Notes under the pieces: model-generated
The model's input: the letters and a program-made list of their open reading frames with translations, nothing else
What the model was told of the DNA's origin: nothing
Databases searched by the model: none
In this document: piece by piece, positions 30,770 through 39,682 of the stretch
Layout of the letters: every line of letters begins with the position of its first letter
Numbering within the stretch: position 1 is the stretch's first letter
From: Flavobacterium sp. ACN2
Lineage (GTDB): Bacteria; Bacteroidota; Bacteroidia; Flavobacteriales; Flavobacteriaceae
DNA: 64,000 nt
Direction: 5' to 3'
Assembly: GCF_002303885.1 (NCBI RefSeq)
Contig: NZ_MRCM01000010.1
Location: forward strand, 150,341-214,340
Program-made: the position numbers and the translations under genes

Positions 30770-30786
30770 TAATGTTAGTATAGAAT
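30770..30786 (+). promoter_or_regulatory. Weak copy of the PUL operator-like sequence between galM and the AraC gene
   Basis: The + strand reads TAATGTTAGTATAGAAT, close to the susC promoter element TAATGTTG-TAGTATAG but with two bases missing. It lies in the short divergent promoter region. This may be chance; it is listed because galM and GH97 could belong to the same galactoside regulon. Confidence 0.3.
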
Positions 30787-30878
30787 TTCAAATTTAGGTT
30801 TGATTATTGTTCTCAAAATGGACATTTTTTGCGAAAGCATGGATTAAATTACGATATTTGAAAAATACAATCCAGATC

Positions 30879-31787
30879 ATGAAAAATGCAGCACAAAAAG
30901 AAAAGATAAAAGTCAAAGAAGGTTTTTTAGGACAGCGAATGATTGTAATTCCAAAAAACATCCTTTCGATTATTAAAAAGAATCCGCTTATAGCTGGTTT
31001 GTATTTTACCGATATTGGTGTTTTTCCAAATGCAAGCCATCACTCCATGAAACGAAAACATGGCAGCAAGCAATACATTTTAATTTATTGCTATAAAGGA
31101 GAAGGCATTATTAGCAAAGAAAATAAAACGATAACACTCAAAGCCAATACCTTTTATATAATACCTCCTGAAGTGGCACATGATTATTATGCCTTAAAAC
31201 AAAATCCGTGGAGTATCTACTGGATTCATTTTACGGGAATGCAAGCACCTTTTCTTTATGATAAATTCATTGCCGAACATCCTGAAACTGCACCTCAACT
31301 ATCACTCGAAGAAAGACGTATTGAACTTTTTGAAAACATTCTGGATGTTATGGAAGACGGTTACAGCGCCAGTAATCTCGAATTTGCCAATCTTTCGTTA
31401 TGGCAATTATTAAATACCTTTTTGTATGAAAAATTCTTCATTCAAAAGAACCGAAAATTTTCAGAGGATAATACTATTGAGTCGGCTATTGACTATATGA
31501 AAAAACATCTTGATCTTTCCTTAAAAATTAATGATGTTGCCGCTTATTTTAACTATTCTCCGTCTCATTTTTTTACCTTATTTAAGAAGCAGACAGGGTA
31601 TTCTCCTATACACTATTTCAATTATCTGAAAATGCAGAAAGCTTGTCAGTATCTCTGTTTTACAACTATGAGCATCAAAGAAATCAGTTTTAATTTAGGG
31701 TTCAATGACCCTTTATATTTCTCTCGTTTATTCAAAAAAGTAATGAGCACTTCACCTATACAATATCGCACCGAATACAAGCAGTAA
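30879..31787 (+). CDS. AraC-family transcriptional regulator
   Basis: A 302-residue regulator. The N-terminal cupin-like sugar-binding half has NTFYIIPPEVAHDYYALKQ and WSIYWIHFTGM, the usual pattern of AraC sensor domains. The C-terminal half has two helix-turn-helix motifs: DVAAYFNYSPSHFFTLFKKQ and KEISFNLGFNDPLYFSRLFK. The start at ATG 30879 is preferred because a possible -7 element (GATATTTG) lies just upstream of it; the upstream in-frame ATG at 30807 would add 24 residues with no known domain. It divides the GH97/galM operon from a sugar transporter gene, so it likely controls one or both. Confidence 0.9.
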   Translation: MKNAAQKEKIKVKEGFLGQRMIVIPKNILSIIKKNPLIAGLYFTDIGVFPNASHHSMKRKHGSKQYILIYCYKGEGIISKENKTITLKANTFYIIPPEVAHDYYALKQNPWSIYWIHFTGMQAPFLYDKFIAEHPETAPQLSLEERRIELFENILDVMEDGYSASNLEFANLSLWQLLNTFLYEKFFIQKNRKFSEDNTIESAIDYMKKHLDLSLKINDVAAYFNYSPSHFFTLFKKQTGYSPIHYFNYLKMQKACQYLCFTTMSIKEISFNLGFNDPLYFSRLFKKVMSTSPIQYRTEYKQ

Positions 31788-31914
31788 CGCAATTGTTTTC
31801 GTATTTAATATCACAATACCAAAAAATCAGATTATAATCCATCTATTCAAAAAAAATATCCATAAATCAAAGGTTCCGATTCTGCTAATTTTACAAAAGC
31901 TATAAAACCTTTTT

Positions 31915-33324
31915 ATGAAAAACTATAATTATACCTTTTTACTATCAATCAGCCTTGTTGCGGCATTGGGTGGATTACTCTTTGGTTACGACTGGGTTGT
32001 AATCGGTGGTGCAAAACCATTTTACGAACTTTATTTTGGCATTACAGATTCTCCGGCTTTACAAGGCTGGGCCATGAGCAGCGCCCTTGTTGGCTGCGTT
32101 GGAGGAGCCGCTTTTGCAGGAAAACTGGCAGACAGTTATGGTAGACGTCCTATTCTAATCGTTGCCGCCGTATTATTCTCCTTATGTGCTCTTGGAACGG
32201 GAGCATCTGAAACTTTTACTGTATTTATCATCTGGCGTATTATTGGAGGAGTCGGAATCGGAATTGCCTCTACAATTTCCCCTTTATATATTGCCGAAAT
32301 TGCGCCTCAGGAAACTCGAGGATTATTTGTTTCCATCAATCAATTAACCGTGGTTATTGGAATTCTTGCCGCACAGATCACCAATATGCTAATTACAGAT
32401 GTTATTCCGCCAGATTATTCTCATGCAGAAATTTTGGCTTCTTGGAATGGTCAAACAGGCTGGCGATGGATGTTTTGGGCAGGATTTTTCCCAGCGGTTC
32501 TTTTCTTTATATTAATGTTTTTAATTCCCGAAAGCCCTAGATATCTAGCGAAAAAAGGAAATCACGATAAAGCCGAAAATATTTTATCTAAAATTGGAGG
32601 ATTGTCATACGGAAAAGAAGCAATTACAACTATCAAAGAGACTTTTACAGAAGAAACAGAAAAAACCGATTTGAGAATGTTGCTTGATAAAAAAGCGATG
32701 CCTATTCTCTTAATCGGAATTGTATTGGCTGCTTTCCAGCAATGGTGTGGCATCAATATCATTTTCAACTATGCTCAAGAAATCTTTGTTTCGGCAGGTT
32801 ATAGTATCAATGATTTGTTTATGAATATCGTAATTACAGGAAGTATCAATCTAGTATTTACCTTGGTTGCTATGGGAACGGTAGACAAAGTTGGACGTAA
32901 AAAACTGATGCTTTTTGGTTCAGCAGCACTTGCTATAATCTATGCTTTATTGGGTTATTTTTATTATACCAATGTTACCGGTTTCCCATTATTATTACTG
33001 GTATTATTAGCCATTGCTATTTATGCTATGTCTCTTGCTCCTATTACTTGGGTTATTTTATCTGAAATTTTCCCTAACCGAATCAGAGGCGTTGCAATGT
33101 CTGTTGCCACATTTGCACTCTGGATTGCATCTGCACTTTTAGTACAAACATTTCCAATGTTTAACGAATACTTAGGCACATCTGGAACTTTCTGGATCTA
33201 CGGAATTATCTGTGCTTTAGGATTCTTGTTTGTACTCAAAAAACTTCCTGAAACCAAAAACAAAAGTCTCGAAGAGATTGAAAAACTAATGGTTTCTGAT
33301 AAAGAATCAAAGAATATTCAATAA
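31915..33324 (+). CDS. Sugar-porter family MFS transporter
   Basis: A 469-residue inner-membrane proton/sugar symporter of the XylE/GLUT type with twelve predicted membrane helices. Signatures include GGLLFGYDWVVIGGAKPFYE at helix 1, GKLADSYGRRP in loop 2-3, PESPRYLAKKG at the middle, QQWCGINIIFNYAQEIF (sugar-binding helix 7), DKVGRKKLM, and PETKNKSLEEIE at the C-terminus. The specific sugar is not readable from sequence; neighbours suggest galactose or glucose. It follows the AraC gene by 127 bases and precedes a DUF5107/TPR gene by 18, with which it is probably cotranscribed. TAATTTTA just upstream is a near -7 box. Confidence 0.93.
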   Translation: MKNYNYTFLLSISLVAALGGLLFGYDWVVIGGAKPFYELYFGITDSPALQGWAMSSALVGCVGGAAFAGKLADSYGRRPILIVAAVLFSLCALGTGASETFTVFIIWRIIGGVGIGIASTISPLYIAEIAPQETRGLFVSINQLTVVIGILAAQITNMLITDVIPPDYSHAEILASWNGQTGWRWMFWAGFFPAVLFFILMFLIPESPRYLAKKGNHDKAENILSKIGGLSYGKEAITTIKETFTEETEKTDLRMLLDKKAMPILLIGIVLAAFQQWCGINIIFNYAQEIFVSAGYSINDLFMNIVITGSINLVFTLVAMGTVDKVGRKKLMLFGSAALAIIYALLGYFYYTNVTGFPLLLLVLLAIAIYAMSLAPITWVILSEIFPNRIRGVAMSVATFALWIASALLVQTFPMFNEYLGTSGTFWIYGIICALGFLFVLKKLPETKNKSLEEIEKLMVSDKESKNIQ

Positions 33325-33342
33325 TTTAAATTTCATTACATC

Positions 33343-36300
33343 ATGCAAAAAGTAAATGTTTGGAAGGAAAAAATTATCCTGCCAACTTATGAGGTGGGCA
33401 AACCTGAAAAAAATCCTGTATTTATTGAGAAAAGAGTTTATCAAGGAAGTAACGGATCTGTATATCCTTATCCAGTTATTGAAAAAATCGCTGACGAGAA
33501 AACCGATAAAGAATATCAGGCTGTATACCTTGAAAATGAATTTGTTAAAATAATGATTCTTCCAGAACTTGGCGGGCGTGTTCATATGGCTTATGATAAA
33601 ACTAAAGAACGTCATTTTGTATATTACAATCAGGTGGTAAAACCAGCTTTAGTTGGACTTACAGGCCCTTGGATATCGGGCGGAATCGAATTCAACTGGC
33701 CGCAGCACCACAGACCTACTACTTTTGATCCTGTAGATTTTACTATAGAAGAACATGAAGATGGCAGTGCAACTGTTTGGTGCAGTGAGGTAGAACGTAT
33801 GTTTAGAACCAAAGGTATGGCTGGTTTTAGATTATATCCTGATAAAGCGTATCTTGAAATTAAAGCACAATTATACAACAGAACATCGTTTCCACAGACA
33901 TTTTTATGGTGGGCGAATCCTGCTGTAAAGGTAAATGATGATTATCAGTCGGTTTTTCCGCCAGATGTAAATGCTGTTTTTGATCACGGTAAACGTGACG
34001 TTTCGTCTTTTCCAATTGCAAAGGGAACGTATTACAAAGTAGATTATTCACCAGGAACAGATATTTCTCGTTACAAAAATATTCCCGTTCCAACTTCTTA
34101 TATGGCGATTGCTTCCAAATATAATTTTGTTGGCGGATACGAAAATGATTCAAAAGGCGGATTATTGCACGTAGCCAATCACCATGTTTCGCCAGGAAAA
34201 AAACAATGGACTTGGGGACATGGCGATTTCGGTCGCGCATGGGATCGTAACCTTACTGATGAAGATGGTCCGTACATTGAATTAATGTGTGGAGTTTATA
34301 CCGATAATCAGCCCGATTTTACTTGGATTATGCCGGGCGAGCAAAAAGAATTTACGCAATATTTTATGCCATATCGTGATTTGGGAGTTGTAAAAAATGC
34401 GACCAAAAATGCGATGGTTAATTTAGAGAACATCGGCGATAAACTGGTTATTAAAGCGTATACGACAGGAGTTTATCCAAAAACAACCGTTACTTTAAAA
34501 AACAATGACGTTGTTTTATTTCAAAAACAGTACGATGCTTCTCCATACAATTCATTTGAAGAAACTATCGATTTTGATCATAACGCTTCTTTAGAAGGCT
34601 TATCGATTTCTGTAACCGATGCAGCTGATAAAGTTTTAGTTGATTGGGTTTACGAAGCACAAAATGAAGATGAAATTCCTGAAGCTGCAAAACCTGCACT
34701 TGCTCCAGAAGACATCGAAAATAACGAACAATTATTCCTGACGGCTCAGCATTTAGAGCAATACAGACACGCCACTTACAGTCCGATTCCGTATTATGAA
34801 GAAGCTTTAAGACGCGATTCTGGCGATGTTCGTTCCAACAATGCAATGGGATTATGGCTGATGCGAAGAGCAAAATTTACTGAAGCCGAGCCTTATTTTA
34901 GAGCAGCTATAAAAACATTGACGCAACAAAATCCAAACCCTTATGATGGTGAAGCTTATTTCAATTTAGGATTATGTCTTAAATATCAGAACAAAAACAA
35001 AGAAGCTTACGATGCATTTTACAAATCAACTTGGAATGCAGCTTGGCAAAATCAAGGTTATTTTTATGTAGCACAGCTTGATGCTTTAAACGGTGATTTT
35101 GAACTGGCTCTAGAACACATTCAAAAAGCCATTTCTAAAAATACCGAAGATCATAAAGCACTGCATTTGCAAGTAGCTTTTCTTAGAAAATTAAATCAAA
35201 AAGAAAAAGCGCTTCAGCTTGCAGAACTTTATTTACAAAACGACTCATTTAATTTTGGGTTATTGTATGAAAAGTATCTTTTAAGTACAGATAAAAAAGA
35301 GCTAGCGTACCTAAATGTATTAATCCGAAACAATATTCATACTTATATTGAATATGCTTTAGATTACAATGCGGCTGGTTTGTATGAAGAAGCTGCCAGT
35401 TTACTAAATGAAGGTCTGAAAGATGAAAACACCTATCCGATGGCGTGGTATTTTGCAGGTTCATTTTATGAGAAATTAAATGATTTCGGTCAAGCCGAAA
35501 AATGTTTCAAAATGGCTTCTCAGGCAAAACCAGATTATTGTTTTCCAAATCAGATTGAGGCTGCTTTAGTACTTTCTCAAGTAATTCAAAAACAAACTAA
35601 TGACGCGAAAGCCTTGTATTATTTAGGAAACTTCTGGTACGCGTCGAAATTTTATGATGATGCTATTTCGTGCTGGGAAAAATCGGTTGCTATTGATGAT
35701 ACTTTCCCTACTGTGCATCGTAACTTGTCATTGGCTTATTACAATAAATTAAATGATGAACAAAAAGCACTGGCTAGTTTAGAGAAAGCATTTTCTTTAG
35801 ATGTAGAAGATTCTAGAATTTTAATGGAATTAGATCAGTTGTACAAACGCTTGAACAGAGATTTGGTTTTTAGACTGGCTTTCTTAGAAAGACATTTAGA
35901 ATTGGTTATTCAAAGAGATGATGTGTATTTAGAAAGAGTCACTTTATACAATTTACTAGGAAAACATGATAAAGCCTTAACATTATTACAAAATAGAATT
36001 TTTCATCCTTGGGAAGGCGGAGAAGGAAAAGTAAGCGGACAATATCTGATTTCTTTGACTGAAATTGCCAAACAGGAAATTGCACAAGGAAACCATGATA
36101 AAGCTATAGCATTTTTGGAACAGGCACAAATTTATCCTGATAATTTAGGTGAAGGAAAACTGCCAGGCGCACAGGAAAATGATATTCATTATTGGCTTGG
36201 AGTTGCTTACGAAAAGAAAGACAATCTGGAAGAAGCTCAAAACTGGTGGCAGAAAGCAACGCAAGGTCTAGAAGAACCTACAGCGGCAATTTTCTACAAT

Positions 36301-36657
36301 GATCAGCAGCCAGATAAAATTTTCTATCAAGGTTTGGCTTTCTTAAAATTAAACAGTGCTTCAGAAGCCAATAAACGTTTTGAAAAGTTCGTTGCTTACG
36401 CCGAAAAACATGTAAACGATCATGTTACGATTGATTATTTTGCAGTTTCACTTCCGGATCTTATGATTTGGGAAGATGATCTCGACAAACGAAACAAAAT
36501 TCACTGCTTATACATGAAAGGATTAGGTCTTCTAGGTCTTGATAAAAAAGCCGAAGCTGAACAGACTTTTAATAGTGTTCTGTCTGAGGAGAAAAGCCAT
36601 TCAGGCGTGACGATACATCTTTCATTATTAAAAAATGAGGAATCGGTTTCAGTTTAA
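33343..36657 (+). CDS. DUF5107 and TPR-repeat protein of a sugar-use operon
   Basis: A 1104-residue protein with no signal peptide. The N-terminal part (about residues 30-350) is a DUF5107 domain, a mutarotase-like beta-sandwich with LPELGGRVHMAYDKTKERHF, GPWISGGIEFNWPQHHR and GRAWDRNLTDEDGPYIELM. From residue 470 to 1090 the sequence is a long array of tetratricopeptide repeats (for example GEAYFNLGLCLKYQNKNKEAY and AWYFAGSFYEKLNDFGQAEK). Proteins of this build often accompany sugar transporters in Bacteroidota, but their activity is not established. The beta-sandwich suggests sugar binding and the TPRs suggest a scaffold. It is likely translated from the transporter mRNA. Confidence 0.85.
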   Translation: MQKVNVWKEKIILPTYEVGKPEKNPVFIEKRVYQGSNGSVYPYPVIEKIADEKTDKEYQAVYLENEFVKIMILPELGGRVHMAYDKTKERHFVYYNQVVKPALVGLTGPWISGGIEFNWPQHHRPTTFDPVDFTIEEHEDGSATVWCSEVERMFRTKGMAGFRLYPDKAYLEIKAQLYNRTSFPQTFLWWANPAVKVNDDYQSVFPPDVNAVFDHGKRDVSSFPIAKGTYYKVDYSPGTDISRYKNIPVPTSYMAIASKYNFVGGYENDSKGGLLHVANHHVSPGKKQWTWGHGDFGRAWDRNLTDEDGPYIELMCGVYTDNQPDFTWIMPGEQKEFTQYFMPYRDLGVVKNATKNAMVNLENIGDKLVIKAYTTGVYPKTTVTLKNNDVVLFQKQYDASPYNSFEETIDFDHNASLEGLSISVTDAADKVLVDWVYEAQNEDEIPEAAKPALAPEDIENNEQLFLTAQHLEQYRHATYSPIPYYEEALRRDSGDVRSNNAMGLWLMRRAKFTEAEPYFRAAIKTLTQQNPNPYDGEAYFNLGLCLKYQNKNKEAYDAFYKSTWNAAWQNQGYFYVAQLDALNGDFELALEHIQKAISKNTEDHKALHLQVAFLRKLNQKEKALQLAELYLQNDSFNFGLLYEKYLLSTDKKELAYLNVLIRNNIHTYIEYALDYNAAGLYEEAASLLNEGLKDENTYPMAWYFAGSFYEKLNDFGQAEKCFKMASQAKPDYCFPNQIEAALVLSQVIQKQTNDAKALYYLGNFWYASKFYDDAISCWEKSVAIDDTFPTVHRNLSLAYYNKLNDEQKALASLEKAFSLDVEDSRILMELDQLYKRLNRDLVFRLAFLERHLELVIQRDDVYLERVTLYNLLGKHDKALTLLQNRIFHPWEGGEGKVSGQYLISLTEIAKQEIAQGNHDKAIAFLEQAQIYPDNLGEGKLPGAQENDIHYWLGVAYEKKDNLEEAQNWWQKATQGLEEPTAAIFYNDQQPDKIFYQGLAFLKLNSASEANKRFEKFVAYAEKHVNDHVTIDYFAVSLPDLMIWEDDLDKRNKIHCLYMKGLGLLGLDKKAEAEQTFNSVLSEEKSHSGVTIHLSLLKNEESVSV

Positions 36658-36738
36658 GTTAGTATTTTAAATAGGAACTAAAGATTAGCTTCGGAGAAGC
36701 GAAATAGTTATAGTAATTGTATTTATTATTGAGGACAA

Positions 36739-36795
36739 AGCTCCAGCGGAGCGACATCTTTTTAGATTGCTTGCATATTTCGCTCCTCTGGAGCT
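36739..36795. repeat. Inverted repeat with AGCTCCAGCGGAGCGA arms
   Basis: Arms at 36739-36754 and 36780-36795 differ from perfect complementarity by one base, around a T-rich loop. A shorter related hairpin (GCCCCGCTGGGGC) follows at about 36834. The sequence type resembles families of small intergenic palindromes in flavobacterial genomes. Confidence 0.75.
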
Positions 36796-36968
36796 CTTTT
36801 GTAGGTACGTGATTGAATTTCTATAAATATTTTGCCCCGCTGGGGCTTATTTATATGCAGAAATAAAAAATAAATGGCCGTGCAAAAAGAATTGACAGCC
36901 TTTTGTTTTTTATAATTGAATTGTGTTCCTGCAAGGTTAAAAAAACTGTTGAATCTTCTAAAAATGAA

Positions 36969-36998
36969 AAGGTTTGATGAATTTAATCATCAAACCTT
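36969..36998 (+). terminator. Terminator in the gap after the DUF5107/TPR gene
   Basis: Arms AAGGTTTGATGA (36969-36980) and TCATCAAACCTT (36987-36998) pair perfectly across a six-base loop and are followed by CTTTT. Confidence 0.8.
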
Positions 36999-37011
36999 CT
37001 TTTAGACAATC

Positions 37012-37112
37012 TTGTCATTCCGAGGAACGAGGAATCGCACTAGTAATTCCGCAACGATTTGTCTTTTCTTTGTCGAGTCACTTGTGTGATTCCTCGTTAC
37101 TCGGAATGACAA
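37012..37112. repeat. 101-base palindromic element with 29-base inverted arms
   Basis: Arms 37012-37040 (starting TTGTCATTCCGAGGAACGAG) and 37084-37112 are complementary with two mismatches. It sits just beyond the GH92 stop codon and may act as its terminator. It looks like a mobile-type intergenic palindrome rather than a simple terminator. Confidence 0.85.
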
Positions 37113-37127
37113 ACTAAATCAATTATT

Positions 37128-39395
37128 TTAATGAATCGGTTTATCGTCTCTTTTAACTCCCCAATTTTTATTTGATTTTGATCCCATTACAAATTCTAAA
37201 ACACCACCATTATCAATGTCAGATTGGTGAATAAAAGTCTTTGTATAGGTTTTACCATTCAATTTAGCACTTTGAATATAAATGTTTTCATCTGAAACAT
37301 TTTTAGCAGTAACTTTAAAAATCTTTCCGTTTTTCAATTCAATAGAAGCTTCTTTCAATAGCGGAGAACCTATAATATAAGTACTGCTTGCTGGGTTAAC
37401 AGGATAAAATCCCATGGCGCTAAAAATATACCAAGCCGAAAGTTCGCCGCAATCATCATTACCCGAATAGCCTGAAGAAGTTGTATTGTACATTTTCTTT
37501 AGTATTTCTGCAGTGTATTTTTGAGTTTTCCAAGGCTGACCAGCATAATTGTATAAATAAGCAATATGATGACTTGGCTCGTTTCCGTGTGCATATTGGC
37601 CAATAAAACCCGAAGCATTATCATTTACTTCTTCTGGTTTATCTTCTAGCGTGAAAAAAGTATCTAGTTTTTTGGTAAAGGCATTATCACCTCCAACCAA
37701 ATTTATAAGTTCTTTTATGTCTTGAGGAACATACCAAAAGTACTGCCAGCCATTTCCTTCAGTAAACGGATAACCGCCGTTGGCTCCATATTTCAGCGGA
37801 TCAAAAGGACCAATCCAATTACCTTTATCATCTTTTGCTCTGAAAAAACTTATTTCTTTATCGTACAGATTTTTATAAAACTGAGAACGTTTTGCAAAAT
37901 GATTATAATCATCGATTTTAACGAGTTTCTTGGCCAATTCGGCTACACACCAATCGTCATAAGCCATTTCTAAAGTCAATGAAACCGACTGTGATTTTAA
38001 ATTTTCTGGAATGTAACCGTACTTTTCCCAAATGCCAAATGGCGACCCAGGATGTTCTCGTAACGATGAATTCTTTACAGCTTCAAAGGCTTCTTCGGCA
38101 TCGATTCCGGGGATTTTTTTCAGCACAGCATCAACAATAACAGGAATGGCATGATTGCCAATCATACAATAATTTTCCTGTCCCCATAACTGCCAAATTG
38201 GTAAATAGCCAAAGACTTTGTAATACGCCAACATACTATTTACAAAATCAGCAGTTCGTTCGGGCTGAATCAAAGTATACGAGGGATGTGCACCACGATA
38301 AGTATCCCACAAAGAAAATGTCGTATAATAAGGCTTGGATGAATTTCTAACTGTAAAATCGGCTGCTGGATAATCTCCGCTCACATCTGATAATGTATTC
38401 GGCTGAATGAATGTATGGTACAAAGCGGTATAAAAAATCTGCTTTTGTTCTTCTGTCCCGTCAATTTTTATCTTGCTTAATTCTTTTTCCCAAACGGCAT
38501 CAGCAGCTTTTACGGTTGCATTAAAATCCCAAGCTGGAATTTCGGTTTGTACATTCAAACGTGCATTTTCAATGCTGGTTGCAGAGATTCCAACTTTTAC
38601 CAAAATCTCTTGCTGTTTTGAAGTATCAAAATCTAATATTGCCCGAATTGCATTGCCATTAACCACTTTTGCATTGTCGTAAACATTACTTCCGTCAGTA
38701 ATATAATTGCGAATTATTGGCTGTGAAAATTCGGCATGAAAATATACTTTTCGCATAGGCGCCCAACCCGTAATAATTCGAAATCCTTCAATAGTATGAT
38801 CATTAGGGAAAGATAATTGAGAAGCAATAATTCGGGTATTCCAATCCGATTTTTTCATCGAATGATCTAAGTCAATGATGATATGGGATTCTTTATTTTT
38901 AGGGAAACTGTATTTGTGAAAACCAGCATGAGTTGTTGCTGTTAATTCGGCTTTTATTTGATAATCTAAAAGCTCTACGCTGTAATAACCCGGTTTTGCA
39001 GATTCTTTGTCATGAGAAAATTTTGATTGATAGGCGTTCTGTCCCACTTCTTCTTTTACAATAGCACCGCTAAAAGGCATTAGCATAACATCAAATAATT
39101 CGGCTACTCCGGTTCCGCTTAAATGTGTGTGGCTAAAACCTGCAATAGTGGTATCGTTATAATTATAACCACAAGCAACGCTCCAATCTGGTGTGTTTCG
39201 GGTGTCTGGACTTAGCTGTACCATTCCAAACGGAACTGTCGCTCCAGGATAATTATTCCCTGAAAGCGGCGAACCGTGTGCTGCGCCTGTTCCAATAAAC
39301 GGATTTACATGTGAAGTGATTTTTTCTTTGGTTTGTGCTCCAAGAATTATGGAACTTAATATAGCACCACAAAGTATTATTTTATTGAGATTCAT
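37128..39395 (-). CDS. Glycoside hydrolase family 92 alpha-mannosidase-type enzyme
   Basis: A 755-residue exported exo-enzyme with a signal peptide ending near residue 20 (IILGAQT). The GH92 opening is clear: HVNPFIGTGAAHGSPLSGNN, then YPGATVPFGMVQLSPDT. Catalytic-region blocks are present: GNEPSHHIAYLYNYAGQPW and GNDDCGELSAWYIFSAMGFY. Family members are calcium-dependent inverting alpha-mannosidases acting on terminal mannose of N-glycans, yeast mannan or similar glycans. It is the last gene of the susC-susD-GH2-GH95-GH92 row, 287 bases after GH95 with two palindromic repeats in between, so cotranscription is less certain. All motifs look intact. Confidence 0.9.
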   Translation of the reverse strand: MNLNKIILCGAILSSIILGAQTKEKITSHVNPFIGTGAAHGSPLSGNNYPGATVPFGMVQLSPDTRNTPDWSVACGYNYNDTTIAGFSHTHLSGTGVAELFDVMLMPFSGAIVKEEVGQNAYQSKFSHDKESAKPGYYSVELLDYQIKAELTATTHAGFHKYSFPKNKESHIIIDLDHSMKKSDWNTRIIASQLSFPNDHTIEGFRIITGWAPMRKVYFHAEFSQPIIRNYITDGSNVYDNAKVVNGNAIRAILDFDTSKQQEILVKVGISATSIENARLNVQTEIPAWDFNATVKAADAVWEKELSKIKIDGTEEQKQIFYTALYHTFIQPNTLSDVSGDYPAADFTVRNSSKPYYTTFSLWDTYRGAHPSYTLIQPERTADFVNSMLAYYKVFGYLPIWQLWGQENYCMIGNHAIPVIVDAVLKKIPGIDAEEAFEAVKNSSLREHPGSPFGIWEKYGYIPENLKSQSVSLTLEMAYDDWCVAELAKKLVKIDDYNHFAKRSQFYKNLYDKEISFFRAKDDKGNWIGPFDPLKYGANGGYPFTEGNGWQYFWYVPQDIKELINLVGGDNAFTKKLDTFFTLEDKPEEVNDNASGFIGQYAHGNEPSHHIAYLYNYAGQPWKTQKYTAEILKKMYNTTSSGYSGNDDCGELSAWYIFSAMGFYPVNPASSTYIIGSPLLKEASIELKNGKIFKVTAKNVSDENIYIQSAKLNGKTYTKTFIHQSDIDNGGVLEFVMGSKSNKNWGVKRDDKPIH

Positions 39396-39430
39396 TTTGT
39401 AAAGATTTTGAAATATGAATTCTTTTTTTT

Positions 39431-39569
39431 TTGAATTGTCCCCAACTTTTACTGGAGGTTAATCAAATTAGATTCAAATAAGGCTTTAGACAAAACACTA
39501 CGATTTTGGCTAAAGCCCTTTGTTTAATAGACTTTTATAAACCTCCAGTAAAAGCTGGAGGCAATTCAA
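39431..39569. repeat. 139-base palindromic element with 30-base inverted arms and an inner hairpin
   Basis: Arms 39431-39460 (ending TTTTACTGGAGGTT) and 39540-39569 (starting AACCTCCAGTAAAAGC) pair with a few mismatches. Inside, GGCTTTAG (39482-39489) and CTAAAGCC (39511-39518) form a second hairpin. Confidence 0.8.
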
Positions 39570-39581
39570 TTACTGTTTTAG

Positions 39582-39669
39582 TCCTGCAAGGTTTTCAAAA
39601 CCTTGTAGGTGTTATATTTAGAAATGAGATAAAAAATTAAACCTACAAGGTTTAAAAAACCTTGCAGGA
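39582..39669. repeat. 88-base palindromic element with 29-base inverted arms
   Basis: Arms 39582-39610 (starting TCCTGCAAGGTTTTC) and 39641-39669 (starting ACCTACAAGGTTT) pair with two mismatches. Each arm itself contains a smaller palindrome (CAAGGTTTTCAAAACCTTG), so several folds are possible. It overlaps the end of the GH95 operon and may terminate it. Confidence 0.85.
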
Positions 39670-39682
39670 TTACTACTCCAAC

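Noticed and set aside
30807..31787. Longer AraC reading frame from ATG 30807
   Set aside because: The extra 24 residues match no domain, and the probable -7 element lies inside them; ATG 30879 fits better.
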